DNA from: Proteiniclasticum sp043951855
GTDB taxonomy: Bacteria > Bacillota > Clostridia > Clostridiales > Clostridiaceae
DNA length: 64,000 nt
NCBI RefSeq assembly: GCF_043951855.1
Contig: NZ_JBINJW010000001.1
Coordinates: 1-64,000, forward strand
Direction: 5' to 3'
Shown here: one piece after another, positions 34,090 to 43,894 of the stretch
Numbering within the stretch: the first letter of the stretch is position 1
How the letters are laid out: every line of letters starts with the position of its first letter
The notes under the pieces: model-generated
Told to the model about the DNA's origin: nothing
The model's database searches: none
Seen by the model: the letters and a program-made list of their open reading frames with translations, nothing else
Translations under genes and position numbers: made by a program

Positions 34090-35202
34090 TTAATTCATAT
34101 TATAATACGCTTGAGCATATTTGGGATAAACACTTTTTACATAATTCTTATTTAATCTGTAATCTATTTTTTTAATATACTCAACTCTAACATTTTCGTT
34201 TCCTTCCCAATACTTTTTTGTAATAGCAGTCACATTACTATAATTATCACAATTTACAGTATAATTTTTTATTTTCTTATTTGTGTAAGGCTTACCATTA
34301 TATACGTATTTCTCATCATGCTCTTCTCTTACTGATGTTGAGTTTAAAACAACACCTAAATAATAGTTATTTATCGTTGGTGAATAACACCATATAAACT
34401 TAACATTGGTTACATAGTCTCCCCTTATTGTATAATCCGCTGTAATATTGTAATGCGTTGATGGTGGTGATTGGAATAATAATTCCCACGGCAAAAAGTT
34501 AGTCCACCACCCAAGAGCACCAACAGTTGCTCCAATAGCTTTTTGAACATAAACATCAACAACAGCATTTAAATAAGTCGAAACTTTGTTCCCTTTCATT
34601 TCGACAAGTTGCGAGGTATACATACTTGATTTTGTAGACATAGCCGTCGCTGTAACATAATAATATGTACAATTTCCAGCACTTGTCGCTATAGTGTACG
34701 GTCCGTACATGAAATATTTCGTATTTACGGTATCTTTAGGTTGACCAATTACACTTAGTGTTGAAACTGATCCAGTGTTTACTTCGTCAAACATAGTTAT
34801 GACCTGGTCTGCTGTAAGTTCAATTGCCCCATTTTTTATTATATCACTTTCAAGTAAACTTATATCGAGTTTCATCTCATCAATTGCTTTAGATAAATGA
34901 ATATCGTTATTATCTTTAAGATCATTTTCCGCTCTCTCAACCGCGAGATATAAGACACTTAGTTTTTCAAGCATATCGTCTGTAGAGCGTGCAACTTCAT
35001 CAGAGAAAATTTGTGGAGCCTTCCGTATTGATGTGATAGATTCTACAAGTTCCGCTGAAACACTGGGGATACTTTCTTGATTTAAAATAATTTTTTGCTC
35101 ACCAATGGGTGTCCTTTCTAACTCCAACCCAGAAACTCTTGCAGTTGAAAGACTTGATAAACCCAAAATAGAAATCAGTAAAGTAGATAGTAGTTTTTTC
35201 AT
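34090..35202 (-). CDS. Secreted protein of unknown function
   Basis: A signal peptide (residues 1-24, cleavage near TARVSG) is followed by a helical region (about 55-135) and a beta-rich region with many Y, N, T and S residues (about 150-370). There is an aromatic hydrophobic stretch GALGWWTNFLPWELLF near 225. No enzyme motif is visible. It could be a large secreted bacteriocin or surface protein (geobacillin 26-like is a guess). It is first in a likely two-gene operon with the membrane-anchored gene 33534-34046. Confidence 0.6.
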   Translation of the reverse strand: MKKLLSTLLISILGLSSLSTARVSGLELERTPIGEQKIILNQESIPSVSAELVESITSIRKAPQIFSDEVARSTDDMLEKLSVLYLAVERAENDLKDNNDIHLSKAIDEMKLDISLLESDIIKNGAIELTADQVITMFDEVNTGSVSTLSVIGQPKDTVNTKYFMYGPYTIATSAGNCTYYYVTATAMSTKSSMYTSQLVEMKGNKVSTYLNAVVDVYVQKAIGATVGALGWWTNFLPWELLFQSPPSTHYNITADYTIRGDYVTNVKFIWCYSPTINNYYLGVVLNSTSVREEHDEKYVYNGKPYTNKKIKNYTVNCDNYSNVTAITKKYWEGNENVRVEYIKKIDYRLNKNYVKSVYPKYAQAYYNMN

Positions 35203-35542
35203 TTAAATCCCTCTATATATATTATTAATGATACACTATTTTATATTCACACAAACACCAAGTCTGGTATATACTCGACTCTAAACATGAGGATTTCAAC
35301 TTTACTCTAAAGATTTATTTTCTATATTTTTAATGTATTTTATAAAAGCCGATTGTAAAATTGAATTACTATAATATATTCTATCTCGACTTCACAGAAA
35401 CAACGTCAAGAATATAATATATGTATTATATTTCTTAAGAATAACGATTTCAATATAATTATTTATTTATTTTTACAATTGCTCCTGGATTATTTTACTA
35501 TTTTATTGTTTTTGCTTTACTATATAAATATATTATCATAAC
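35203..35542. other. Very AT-rich gap
   Basis: No gene is seen. The stretch is unusually AT-rich even for this region, with several ATATATT runs near 35390-35530. It should contain the promoter of the secreted-protein gene, but no clean -35/-10 pair was identified. Confidence 0.4.
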
Positions 35543-35588
35543 AAAAAGCTCTAAAACCCCGAACTTCTTCGGGATTTTAGAGCTTTTT
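35543..35588. terminator. Strong bidirectional terminator
   Basis: AAAAAGCTCTAAAA-C-CCCGAA-CTTC-TTCGGG-A-TTTTAGAGCTTTTT forms a near-perfect stem of 20 bp with A/T runs on both sides. No gene immediately to the left ends here, so it may be a relic of the site before the IS1182 insertion. Confidence 0.85.
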
Positions 35589-35652
35589 GGTGAATTTTTA
35601 TATTTTGATTAATGGTAAATCTATTTAAGAGTACCGATTGCTGAACTAAATA

Positions 35653-37486
35653 TGATTGAGGTGTCAAAAGTAAATTCACCTCAGGGTTACATTGCGGTTG
35701 GTTGATGGTAAAATTGAAGCAAATATATTTGCTAGGTAGAAAGATATGGCTTTCAAGACTAATGAATTTCAGCAAATCACCATGGATGACCGATTCAGTT
35801 CCTTAAGTCCCAGGACACAACGGATTGTTCTTAATTCTTGGGCAAAAACTTTTGCTGAAATAGTTTTTCCGGCGATTAATGAGGAACGTTTTGCTGTTCT
35901 TTATAGCGAGCGCTCTGCCTCAAGACCCAATACACCCATCAATGTCTTCATCGGCGCATTAATGCTTGAAGAGATGCTCGGTTTATCTGACGATGAGCTG
36001 TTGTCTTCCATCTGCTGTGATATCCGATTCCAATATGCTCTTCACACGACAAGTTTCAACGAACAACCTGTTAGTGACCGTACCTTCAGTCGTCTCAGAG
36101 AGCGACTGTACAATTATGAAGTGGAATATGTAATAGATATTCTGAAGCTGATATGATGGACTTGTCAGATGTCTATGGCAAATACCTAAAGCTGAATTCC
36201 AACCTGAAACGGATGGATAGTCTGATGATTGCGTCCAACGCCAAACGCATGTCACGACTTGAAATTGTATATACCGTTGCGGCCAAGGCCGTGAGGCTTT
36301 TTGACAGATTGGGGATGCATGAACTTATCCCTTCAAAGATGAAGCATTATCTTCAGGCAGATGATCACAATGATGTCATCTACTATCGTAAATCGGATGA
36401 TGTTCTGGGACATCTGGAGCAAACCATCTCAGATGCCGCAGCCCTGCGTGAAATTATGGCTGATGATCAATGGCAGGAGTTTGAGGAGCGAAGGCTTCTT
36501 ATCCGTGTATTAATAGAGCAGACTAGCGAAGACTCCACGGGTACGCTGAAACCAAAAGACACGGCCAACATCCGCCCTGATAGTCTTCAAAATCCGTCGG
36601 ACCCGGACGCTACTTACCGACGTAAAGACGGTAAAGACCATAAGGGATATGTGGGCAACATCGTTGAAAGTGTCGGAGAAAAAGGCTGCACTTTGATTAA
36701 GGATGTCAGTTATGCAACGAACAGTCATAGCGATAGTGCTTTTTGCAAAGAGTACATAGACCAGCATGATGGCACATCCAAGGAAATTATGCTTACCGAT
36801 GGAGCCTACAGCGGCAGTGAAAATACCAAGTTAGCCAAAGATAAGGGGATTGAATTGATTACTACAGCGCTCTTAGGTGCAAAACCTGATCCTGTCATTG
36901 CGAGCTTTAAGCTCACTGAAGACGGACGTCAGGTTCTTCATTGTCCCATGAATCATGAACCGATTAAATGCACCTACTACGATAAAATCGAGAGTTGCCG
37001 AGTTATCTTTGAGAAAAAACACTGTGAAAGATGTCCTCATCCAAAAGCTGCAAAGTCAAGATTCAACGTAAACCGGCTATCGTCATGGTTTCAAGAAAAA
37101 TGGTGATCCGGGCAGAATATGTCAAGCGTCTGTCATCTGAGGAATACCAGAAATTAAGCAGACAGCGAAACGGAGTGGAAGGGATTCCTTCCGTACTCCG
37201 GTGCAAGTATAATGTGGACAATATTCCCGTCAGGGGATTGCTGAAATCGAAGACCTTCTTTCTATTGAAAGTAGGCGCATACAATATTAAGAAGCTGCTG
37301 AAACATCTTCCTGCACCAAGGGCGCAGTCTGCCTTCAATCCGATAATGACATAGCCCCAGGCTGTGAAACACCGCATTTGAGACAAGTGGCTACAACAAA
37401 AATCTCAAAAATAGAAATCAAAGGTTTAAAAATCAGCAACCAATCTTTAATCGAGGCTCAAAAAAGTATTTTTGACACCTCAATCA
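35653..37486 (+). mobile_element. IS1182-family insertion sequence, broken
   Basis: TGATTGAGGTGTCAAAA (35653-35669) and its exact reverse complement (37470-37486) bound the element. AATA is duplicated directly outside both ends (35649-35652 and 37487-37490). The transposase frame is broken twice, so the element is likely inactive. Confidence 0.85.
35746..37354 (+). pseudogene. IS1182-family transposase with frameshifts
   Basis: Three overlapping frames (35746-36156, 36153-37106, 37031-37354) together give a normal IS1182 transposase: DDRFSSLSPRTQRIVLNSWA and SDRTFSRLRERL at the front, MDSLMIASNAKR and VGNIVESVGEKG in the middle, CPHPK and RNGVEGIPSVLRCKYNVDN at the end. The first break is a TGATG overlap with an apparent loss of some residues; the second is a one-base shift near 37060. 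Programmed shifting is unlikely because two breaks are needed. Confidence 0.85.
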
Positions 37487-37667
37487 AATATACAAATAAA
37501 AAGATTGAACCATAAGATGATTCCCAATATTTTAGTCTCATGGATTGACACCGCTTTAAGTCCCTGATTTTATTTGCTGTTTAATGATTACAACTCCACT
37601 TGAAAATAGTATGTAAATCATATTTGAAATATTACACTTAAATAGTCTTAATCTATTCTTGAGAACA

Positions 37668-37718
37668 TGAAAAAAACTGCTTTTCTCAATTCTATGATAA
37701 GAGAAAAACAGTATTTTT
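37668..37718. terminator. Terminator-like hairpin beside a palindromic repeat
   Basis: AAAAAACTGCTTTTCTC and GAGAAAAACAGTATTTTT pair imperfectly, directly left of the palindromic repeat at 37721. The same pairing of elements occurs at 32.35 and 61.4 kb. Confidence 0.65.
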
Positions 37719-37720
37719 CT

Positions 37721-37766
37721 ACGCCGATGAATATAGCACGGTGAACCGTACCACAAGTAACGGCGT
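37721..37766. repeat. Palindromic CGGCGT repeat, complete copy
   Basis: ACGCCG...CACGGTGAACCGTACC...CGGCGT. The inner C-C mismatch of other copies is here a C-G pair (CGGTGAACCG), and both ends are intact. Confidence 0.8.
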
Positions 37767-37940
37767 AAATCTTAACTTTACCTTGCCCTGATAGAGGTTG
37801 CGCTAATTTTGATGATTGTTTCTCATGGGAAAAAACCTTCAAAAGAACGTAAACGGACAATAAAGCACCGTATAGAAACCACAGTGCTCTAATGCGATAA
37901 TTAGTGTAAAAGAAAGCGACCTCTCGGCCCCGCATTACGT

Positions 37941-38085
37941 TCATAATGAATAAGTTTTTTGAATTTTTTCATTCCATGGCATTACCAGTTCAAGATCGGT
38001 TTCACCAGATTCTTTCATCGGAGGCAGTTCTTCAAGTAGCTTCTGCGAATACTTATGGGGATTCTTCCCCGGTTCTCTTTGGAAG
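37941..38085 (-). pseudogene. IS66-family transposase C-terminal remnant
   Basis: The minus strand encodes NPHKYSQKLLEELPPMKES, then LELVMPWNEKIQKTYSL and a stop. This matches the end of IS66 transposases (xNPYKYLEYLLEELP ... LLPWSE). Upstream of about 38085 the frame is lost. The rest of the gap up to the next gene (38086-38277) shows no gene. Confidence 0.65.
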
Positions 38086-38277
38086 AAAGGTCCGAGGGCA
38101 TCGAACATCTCCTACCCTGGAATCCTCAGGTCAAGAAAGAATGTTCGGTATAACAGTCACACCGGCGGCCGTGAGGCCACCTTTTGTTTTCTCTCTAAAA
38201 ATTATCCCATACTTCCCTTGATGGTTACATCCATCCGATTAAAGACCGCTTACACTATACTTTTAAACCATGCAAAA

Positions 38278-38847
38278 CTACGGATTCGTCTTTCTTTCTT
38301 CTGTAATAGTTTTCGAGAAAATCATGATATTATTTTTTATAATATAATCATTGATTGTACTATAATCTTTATTCTTATATGCACCTGTATTATCTTCTAT
38401 AAACTTGAAATATTTATTATTCGGATATAATTCTCTCTCTCCGTTAAACGTTGCAATTATTTCATCTTCAACAGTTGTAACATAATAATAATCTCGATAT
38501 AGAACTTTATAGCCCGATTCTTTTATTTTCTCAACTATGGGGTATAAATCACTACCAGATTCTGGAAGAACATCTATAATCTTCTCTCCTATTTCTTTTC
38601 CATCATTAGTTACAATAATGTACTCTTTCTCTTCTTTGTCATTGAAAAAATAATCATACAATTTACTTTGCATTTCCGTGCTGGGTTCAGCATTATATTT
38701 TAATGTACTCTCATAGAAAGGAAGTGATACCAAATCAACTGCTATTTTTTCTTGATAGATTGTCTTTTCCTGACAACCCGTTAGTAGAGTGACAACACTA
38801 GAGGTCATCAGTAATATTAGAAATACCATCAAACTCTTTTTTAACAT
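38278..38847 (-). CDS. Lipoprotein linked to exporter module A
   Basis: The 189-residue product has a signal with lipobox LLTGC (cysteine near residue 25) and a charged extracellular domain of unknown fold. An ATG at 38847, eleven bases after AAGGAG, is preferred over the GTG at 38859. It starts 30 bases after the module A ATPase gene, so it is the last gene of that operon. A role as an immunity or peptide-binding lipoprotein is inferred from this position only. Confidence 0.7.
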   Translation of the reverse strand: MLKKSLMVFLILLMTSSVVTLLTGCQEKTIYQEKIAVDLVSLPFYESTLKYNAEPSTEMQSKLYDYFFNDKEEKEYIIVTNDGKEIGEKIIDVLPESGSDLYPIVEKIKESGYKVLYRDYYYVTTVEDEIIATFNGERELYPNNKYFKFIEDNTGAYKNKDYSTINDYIIKNNIMIFSKTITEERKTNP

Positions 38848-38876
38848 GAATATCTTCACTCCTTCTAAGATAGGTT

Positions 38877-39515
38877 TTACTTGATTCTGACATGTCGATC
38901 AGAAAGTGAAACAAGCGACGGATCATGAGTAACAACAAGCAGCGTCTTTCCTTTTCTTTTCATTGAAAGCAGTAAATTAAAAATCTCCTCTTTATTTTTC
39001 TCATCTAGACTTCCTGTAGGTTCATCAGCAAGGATCAGTTCACAAGGTTTAATCAAAAGCCTTGCAATCGCAATTCTCTGTTGTTCCCCACCGGAGCATA
39101 TATATACTTTTTTATTTTCTTCACCCTTTAATCCAACCTCTTCCAGAGCATTTCGAATCAACTTGTCTTCATCAGGTAGTCTATGATGTTTTATGGCAAT
39201 ATGCATATTGTAATATACACTTTCATTGCTGATGAGCGCAAAATTCTGAAACAGATATCCGATTTTATCTCTCAAAATTCTATTGGCTTTGGAGGAAAAG
39301 GGTCTGATATTTTTCTCCCCAAAAAGACTGATCTCGCCCCCATCATAAGTATCCAGTAGACCTATCATATTCAGCAGTGTAGATTTTCCGCTTCCAGATT
39401 CACCAATGACAGAAACAAATTCTCCTTTTTTAACTTCCATACTGAAATTATTGAATACTACTTGTTCATCATACTTCTTCTTAATATTCTTAATATTTAC
39501 TATAACCTCTTCCAC
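38877..39515 (-). CDS. ABC transporter ATP-binding protein, module A
   Basis: The 212-residue ATPase has Walker A SGSGKST (residues 38-44), Q-loop YLFQNFAL, signature CSGGEQQRIAIARL, Walker B LILADEPTGSLD and the switch histidine VVTHDP. It is of the MacB/LolD-like group used with bacteriocin-associated permeases. It starts one codon after the module A permease stop, so the two form one transporter. The membrane partner is encoded directly upstream. Confidence 0.93.
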   Translation of the reverse strand: MEEVIVNIKNIKKKYDEQVVFNNFSMEVKKGEFVSVIGESGSGKSTLLNMIGLLDTYDGGEISLFGEKNIRPFSSKANRILRDKIGYLFQNFALISNESVYYNMHIAIKHHRLPDEDKLIRNALEEVGLKGEENKKVYICSGGEQQRIAIARLLIKPCELILADEPTGSLDEKNKEEIFNLLLSMKRKGKTLLVVTHDPSLVSLSDRHVRIK

Positions 39516-39518
39516 AAG

Positions 39519-41639
39519 CTATTCCCCCTTTAGCACTGACAGTGTTCTCTTTTTTTCAAAGGACTTAATCATTATCCCGGCAATCATAAAGTCAAAAAAT
39601 ATGCCAAGGAGTATGAATACAATAAGATACTTTCTGTCCAGCTCCATGAACTCCATGCCCAGAACAAGAGAGAGAAAATATACAGCCAAACTGCTTATAA
39701 ACATATAGCCATAGCGCTGAAAATAGGATTTCCCAAAAAGATAATTTACTGCCACTTTTTCCTTGTTCTCATAGAAGTAAATAAACACGGACTGATACTG
39801 AAAAATATAAATCATCAGAATGTATAGACCAAGAACGAGAATAAATGCTCTTACTTGATCATTGCTTCTAGAAAGCGCAGTATCATATTCTTGGTTCGTA
39901 TTTGATATAAATATCCGATTGTTTAAACCATTGGTTGCCAAAAAATCTGTAATCACCGTCCGAGTATCTTCGCCATCCTTTATGGTAAGAGAGCTTCCAT
40001 TCCATTGCATATTCGCATCTAATCCTTTTTTAAAAAGAATCACCGGGTCTTTCTGTTTCTTAAGTGATAAATCCGGAGACAACGGTGCTAGATTATAGAT
40101 CGTTCCTGGATTTTTTATATAAAGAATTTCTCCATCTCCGCCACCAAAATAAACATCAGTAAACTTTTCATCCTTATATCTTTCAGGCACAAGCAAGGTA
40201 TTCTGCTCGATACTTCGGAAATTTATTAGATTATTGTTTAAGTCCCTGATATTATAGTTTTTCAGATACCTCTCATTTGCAACAATATATGGATGTTGTA
40301 CAAACTGACGTTTATAGACTTCTTCAGGAATCGTTTCTTTTATTTCATCAGGGAGAAAATTACTGGAAAAATCATGGTACATCCATTCCTGGGACTCTAC
40401 AACTTTTAACGTTTGTTGAAGCGGCTCCCAACTTTCGAGACTCGTCACGGTATTGTCAAGAAGTATCCCTTCAATTACCAGGTTGTTTTGCATAAGCAAT
40501 TTATTCTTTCTAAGAATACTATTTTCTTCCATCATTAAAGGGGCAGTTTTAATCAAAGCAATAAATGGTGTAACGATTAGAATTAACAGCAATAGCTTCA
40601 GTACTACAGCGACACCCCCTGAAAATTTCAGCGTACTATTATTTTTGATATTCGACGGCCTTCCAGTCACTGTCAGCATAATATAGCTCAATGCATTTGC
40701 TGCAATCCAAAAAAGTAAATACAGCCCAAAAGCCACTAAAAGAGGCTTCAGCAGCAGAAGGTGAATGGGTCTGAAATTTTTCACAATGAGAAAATATAGA
40801 GTTATCTGGGAGAAAATGTATAAGACCATGTTGATCAAGTACCTTTTTGCAAAGAGGTCCCAGTAAATACTGGTATCGCTTTCTCCGAAGAGTTTCCGTA
40901 TTGTAATTTCTTTTTTCAAAGCGATTGATTCACAAATTGTGATCACCACCAAGGATGCAATCGTCAAAATAAGAAGGATATGAATTGAGCCGACTTGAAG
41001 ATCATCTGGAGTCGAAAATTCGAAGGTGAGTGAAGATTCATTAGATACGACGTACTTATTTATCTCACTATCTATAATGTCATTTTTGATCTGCACTCTA
41101 TCTTCTCCATAGATGAAAACCAATGCCGTCTTCTTTTCAGGATGTTCGCTGTCAAGAAGTGTTAATGGCTTTACAAGAAGTCTAGGCTGATAGTCTTTTT
41201 GATAGCTCGAGTTTACATAATCAATGACATCATATGCTTTTGTATCACCCAAATAGGAAGAATAGTAGTTATTCTCTTCTATTGTAAAGTCTAAGTTTTT
41301 GCCTTGGACAGTTTTGAAAAATTCCAACTCATTCAATTTTAGATCTGAATACAAGTAAGCTGTAGTATCAATTATGAAGTCATGTCTCCTTGTCTGCACG
41401 AAAGTTATCGCATCGTAGTTTTTAGATTCGAGAAAATCCGTAAGTTCAGACAAAACCGGGGAACCCTGATCATTAAGTAAACTTAATTCAATCGTTTCAT
41501 GGTCTTTACCCGTTGCTTGAGAAAAACTGCTTTCCAGGCTATTCATTGCATTGAAATGATTTAGCGAAATATTCTGATATAAATAAAGAAAAATAAAAAC
41601 TGCCGTAAATATAGTCAATAAATAAGCAACCCGTTTCAT
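39519..41639 (-). CDS. Bacteriocin-associated permease, module A
   Basis: The 706-residue protein has an N-terminal membrane segment, a large outer domain (about 30-225), a cluster of three to four segments (about 230-400, with IALKKEITIRKLFGESDTSI, the FtsX/MacB-like coupling turn), a second outer domain (about 400-610) and a C-terminal cluster. This matches the bacteriocin-associated integral membrane family (lactococcin 972 immunity type). AGGAGG precedes the ATG at 41639. It follows the BlaR1-like gene by 100 bases. With its ATPase it may expel or detoxify a peptide. Confidence 0.8.
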   Translation of the reverse strand: MKRVAYLLTIFTAVFIFLYLYQNISLNHFNAMNSLESSFSQATGKDHETIELSLLNDQGSPVLSELTDFLESKNYDAITFVQTRRHDFIIDTTAYLYSDLKLNELEFFKTVQGKNLDFTIEENNYYSSYLGDTKAYDVIDYVNSSYQKDYQPRLLVKPLTLLDSEHPEKKTALVFIYGEDRVQIKNDIIDSEINKYVVSNESSLTFEFSTPDDLQVGSIHILLILTIASLVVITICESIALKKEITIRKLFGESDTSIYWDLFAKRYLINMVLYIFSQITLYFLIVKNFRPIHLLLLKPLLVAFGLYLLFWIAANALSYIMLTVTGRPSNIKNNSTLKFSGGVAVVLKLLLLILIVTPFIALIKTAPLMMEENSILRKNKLLMQNNLVIEGILLDNTVTSLESWEPLQQTLKVVESQEWMYHDFSSNFLPDEIKETIPEEVYKRQFVQHPYIVANERYLKNYNIRDLNNNLINFRSIEQNTLLVPERYKDEKFTDVYFGGGDGEILYIKNPGTIYNLAPLSPDLSLKKQKDPVILFKKGLDANMQWNGSSLTIKDGEDTRTVITDFLATNGLNNRIFISNTNQEYDTALSRSNDQVRAFILVLGLYILMIYIFQYQSVFIYFYENKEKVAVNYLFGKSYFQRYGYMFISSLAVYFLSLVLGMEFMELDRKYLIVFILLGIFFDFMIAGIMIKSFEKKRTLSVLKGE

Positions 41640-41738
41640 ATATCCTCCTACGAAAAAAATCTGCATATAAGGCAAATGGAAATATCGATGAGTTTATGAC
41701 GCTCCGTTCCTTTTCTTGTGAAGATTCCATGGTTCATT

Positions 41739-42746
41739 CTAATCAAATATCTTATCCAAATGCTCACTCTGTAGTCGCACTTGCTTTTGCACCTCTAATT
41801 TCACTTCGTTTACATCCGAGTCCTGGTTTTTTGACTCAGCTATATAAGGCGATAAATCTTCATTACTCATAATATCTATAGGATCCGTCATCAGACCAAT
41901 ACTTGCTGCGATGATGATGATTAGTGTTGAGATTGTCTTAGTTATCTTGGGTTTTCGAAATCCTAAAATGTGCTGAACTCTTACTTCCAGATTTCCTTCA
42001 CCGAAAGCTGTTATTCTCTCGTTAACTGGATGCATTTTGTAGGCAAATCGAACCAAAGTATTCGCATAGGTTTTCCTCATGTCAGTTTTACAGTGATTTA
42101 GAGCAGTCTCGTCACATGAAATTTCCATATCATCTGTCATTTTTTTGAATGCAAACCAAACAATAGGATTGAACCAGTGAACGGATAAAATGAAAAATGC
42201 CAAAGTCTTTATTATATGGTCTTTTCTTTTTATATGTGATCTTTCATGAAGTATGATGATATTTTTTTCATCATGTGCGATTCCAGCAGGAATATAAACC
42301 TTTGGTCTAATGAACCCTATAACAAATGGAGTTTTAAGATGAGAAGCCTCATATATATTATCATGATACAGACTCGCATTTTTCAGTTTTCCTTTTAAAA
42401 GAAGCATAGAAACTGAAGTGTATATCATTAGAGATACAAAACCCATAGCCCAGATGTAGGATGCTATTCTGATAGAATCATACCTGCTAAGTAAAGCCAG
42501 GGAACTTTGTGCTGCACCCTTCTCAAGCAACGTAAATCCTCCGTCGAAGCCTTCTGCTGATGGCATTAAACTGAACTTTCCCTTTAGTGTAAATGGACCC
42601 ATCAGTCTAAATGCAACAACACTCCAAATTGGAAAAATCAAAGTCTTCGGGAAATTTCGTAATAGCAATCTTATCAATAGAACCACAATGATTGCATAGG
42701 ATCCTGTTAGACTCATTTGTAGAACGGTTAAAAATATGCTGCTCAT
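41739..42746 (-). CDS. BlaR1/MecR1-like M56 membrane protease
   Basis: The 335-residue protein has four membrane segments and a zinc-protease motif HERSH (HExxH, in IIILHERSHIKRKDH, about residue 165), typical of M56 peptidases that cut BlaI-type repressors. It lacks the C-terminal penicillin-binding domain of BlaR1; the tail is short and has a last membrane segment near 275-295. Thus it senses something other than beta-lactams. It overlaps the BlaI-like gene by four bases and precedes module A. Confidence 0.9.
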   Translation of the reverse strand: MSSIFLTVLQMSLTGSYAIIVVLLIRLLLRNFPKTLIFPIWSVVAFRLMGPFTLKGKFSLMPSAEGFDGGFTLLEKGAAQSSLALLSRYDSIRIASYIWAMGFVSLMIYTSVSMLLLKGKLKNASLYHDNIYEASHLKTPFVIGFIRPKVYIPAGIAHDEKNIIILHERSHIKRKDHIIKTLAFFILSVHWFNPIVWFAFKKMTDDMEISCDETALNHCKTDMRKTYANTLVRFAYKMHPVNERITAFGEGNLEVRVQHILGFRKPKITKTISTLIIIIAASIGLMTDPIDIMSNEDLSPYIAESKNQDSDVNEVKLEVQKQVRLQSEHLDKIFD

Positions 42747-43120
42747 TTCTCCACCTCATCATACTCTTCAATAAGCCTCTCCAGTTCCTTCATCTTCCTT
42801 TCACTGATTTTCTTTCCATTAAAGAACGCGCTAAGAAATTTCGGTAATGAACCACCAAAGGTGTCCTCCACAAAATATCTGCTTTGCATGGAATAATATT
42901 CATCTCTGGTTATGAGAGAGGTTACTTCTGATTTTATATTTTGGAATATACCTTTCTCTGACAGCTTTTTTAACACTGTATATGTTGTTGATTTTTTCCA
43001 ATTCAGCTCATTTTCACATAACTTTACCAGTTCTCCAGAACTGATAGGTTCATGTTTCCATATCAACTCTGCAAATCTTTCCTCTATGTCTCCAAATTTA
43101 TAAAAGTCCAATTTTATCAC
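42743..43120 (-). CDS. BlaI/MecI-family repressor
   Basis: The 125-residue protein has the winged-helix domain of BlaI/MecI (FGDIEERFAELIWKHEPISS and the recognition region WKKSTTYTVLKKLSEKGIF). It is the first gene of an operon with the M56 protease and transporter module A. Two near-identical palindromes overlap its promoter. The family releases DNA when cleaved by the partner protease, so module A should be induced by an envelope or peptide signal. Confidence 0.92.
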   Translation of the reverse strand: MIKLDFYKFGDIEERFAELIWKHEPISSGELVKLCENELNWKKSTTYTVLKKLSEKGIFQNIKSEVTSLITRDEYYSMQSRYFVEDTFGGSLPKFLSAFFNGKKISERKMKELERLIEEYDEVEK

Positions 43121-43125
43121 CTCAG

Positions 43126-43180
43126 TCTATTTCCAATAGATCATATACTTTAGTCTATTGGAAATAGACTAATATGTCAA
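43126..43180 (-). promoter_or_regulatory. Promoter with twin BlaI-type operators
   Basis: On the minus strand TTGACA (43175-43180) and TAGACT (43152-43157) are 17 bases apart. TAGTCTATT-N3-AATAGACTA (43151-43171) is a perfect 9-bp dyad over the spacer and -10 box. A second dyad, TCTATT-N3-AATAGA (43126-43140), lies downstream of the start point. Both should bind the BlaI-like repressor. Confidence 0.88.
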
Positions 43181-43212
43181 TACTCTGACATGATATACTG
43201 AATTTCTTCTCT

Positions 43213-43258
43213 GACGCTGTTATGTAGTGTACGGTGAACCGTACCATAAATAAAGGAC
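43213..43258. repeat. Palindromic CGGCGT repeat, degraded copy
   Basis: The core GTACGGTGAACCGTACCATAA is intact while the outer arms are decayed (GACGCTG... and AAAGGACA). It lies between the BlaI promoter and the nucleotidyltransferase pseudogene. Confidence 0.65.
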
Positions 43259-43333
43259 ATTAATACTCTACTCTTTCCGGATATGATATAATAAAGATAT
43301 AAATAACTTTATTAGAAAGGGGGATTCACCCTG

Positions 43334-43894
43334 ATGATGGACAACATAGAGATGATGGATAAAAAGAAACTGCTGGATATTTTCGAATATATGAATGAAC
43401 TTTTACTAGAAAACCAGCTTCAACTCGAGATTACAGTTTACGATGGTTCAATAATGACAATGGTCTATGACAACAGACCCGCTACAAGAGATATTGACTG
43501 CGTTTTTTCAGATGTTAATCAAAAATTATTTAACTATATTCTTGAATTGACAAAATATGCATTTAGTCTATCTGAAGGATGGATCAACGAAGAAATTAAG
43601 GAACCTCTGAAGTCCATTCTAAAAGAGGACAAAGAAACCTATAAGGTTTACTCAAACCTAAAGATTCTCAAACCTTCTGCTAAACAGCTTCTTGCTATGA
43701 AAATCCTGGCAGCAAGACCAGAACCAGCAAAGGATTTCATCGATGCCTATCTTCTGTGCTAGGACCTATCTATCAAGACAAAAGAAGAATTACTTCATCT
43801 ATGTGAAGAGTATATCCCATTGACACTCATTGGTGAGAGACAACAAAACTTTATAAGGTATTTAGGAGAGGATTTGGGTTATGATTGGAAATAA
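43334..43894 (+). pseudogene. Nucleotidyltransferase-like gene with in-frame stop
   Basis: The frame is interrupted by a TAG at 43760-43762 but continues in the same frame to a TAA at 43892-43894, giving about 186 residues (DLSIKTKEELLHLCEEYIPL after the stop). The front has the pattern TRDIDCVFSD, the nucleotidyltransferase aspartate pair of DUF6036-type proteins related to AbiEii toxins. The end overlaps the next gene by 14 bases, as expected for an intact pair. So the TAG is most likely a recent nonsense change. Confidence 0.7.

Noticed and set aside
35746..37354. Programmed frameshifting in the IS1182 transposase
   Set aside because: Two separate breaks are needed and the family normally has a single frame, so decay is simpler.
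37946..38221. 91-codon plus-strand frame
   Set aside because: It is antisense to the IS66-type transposase remnant, which explains its openness.
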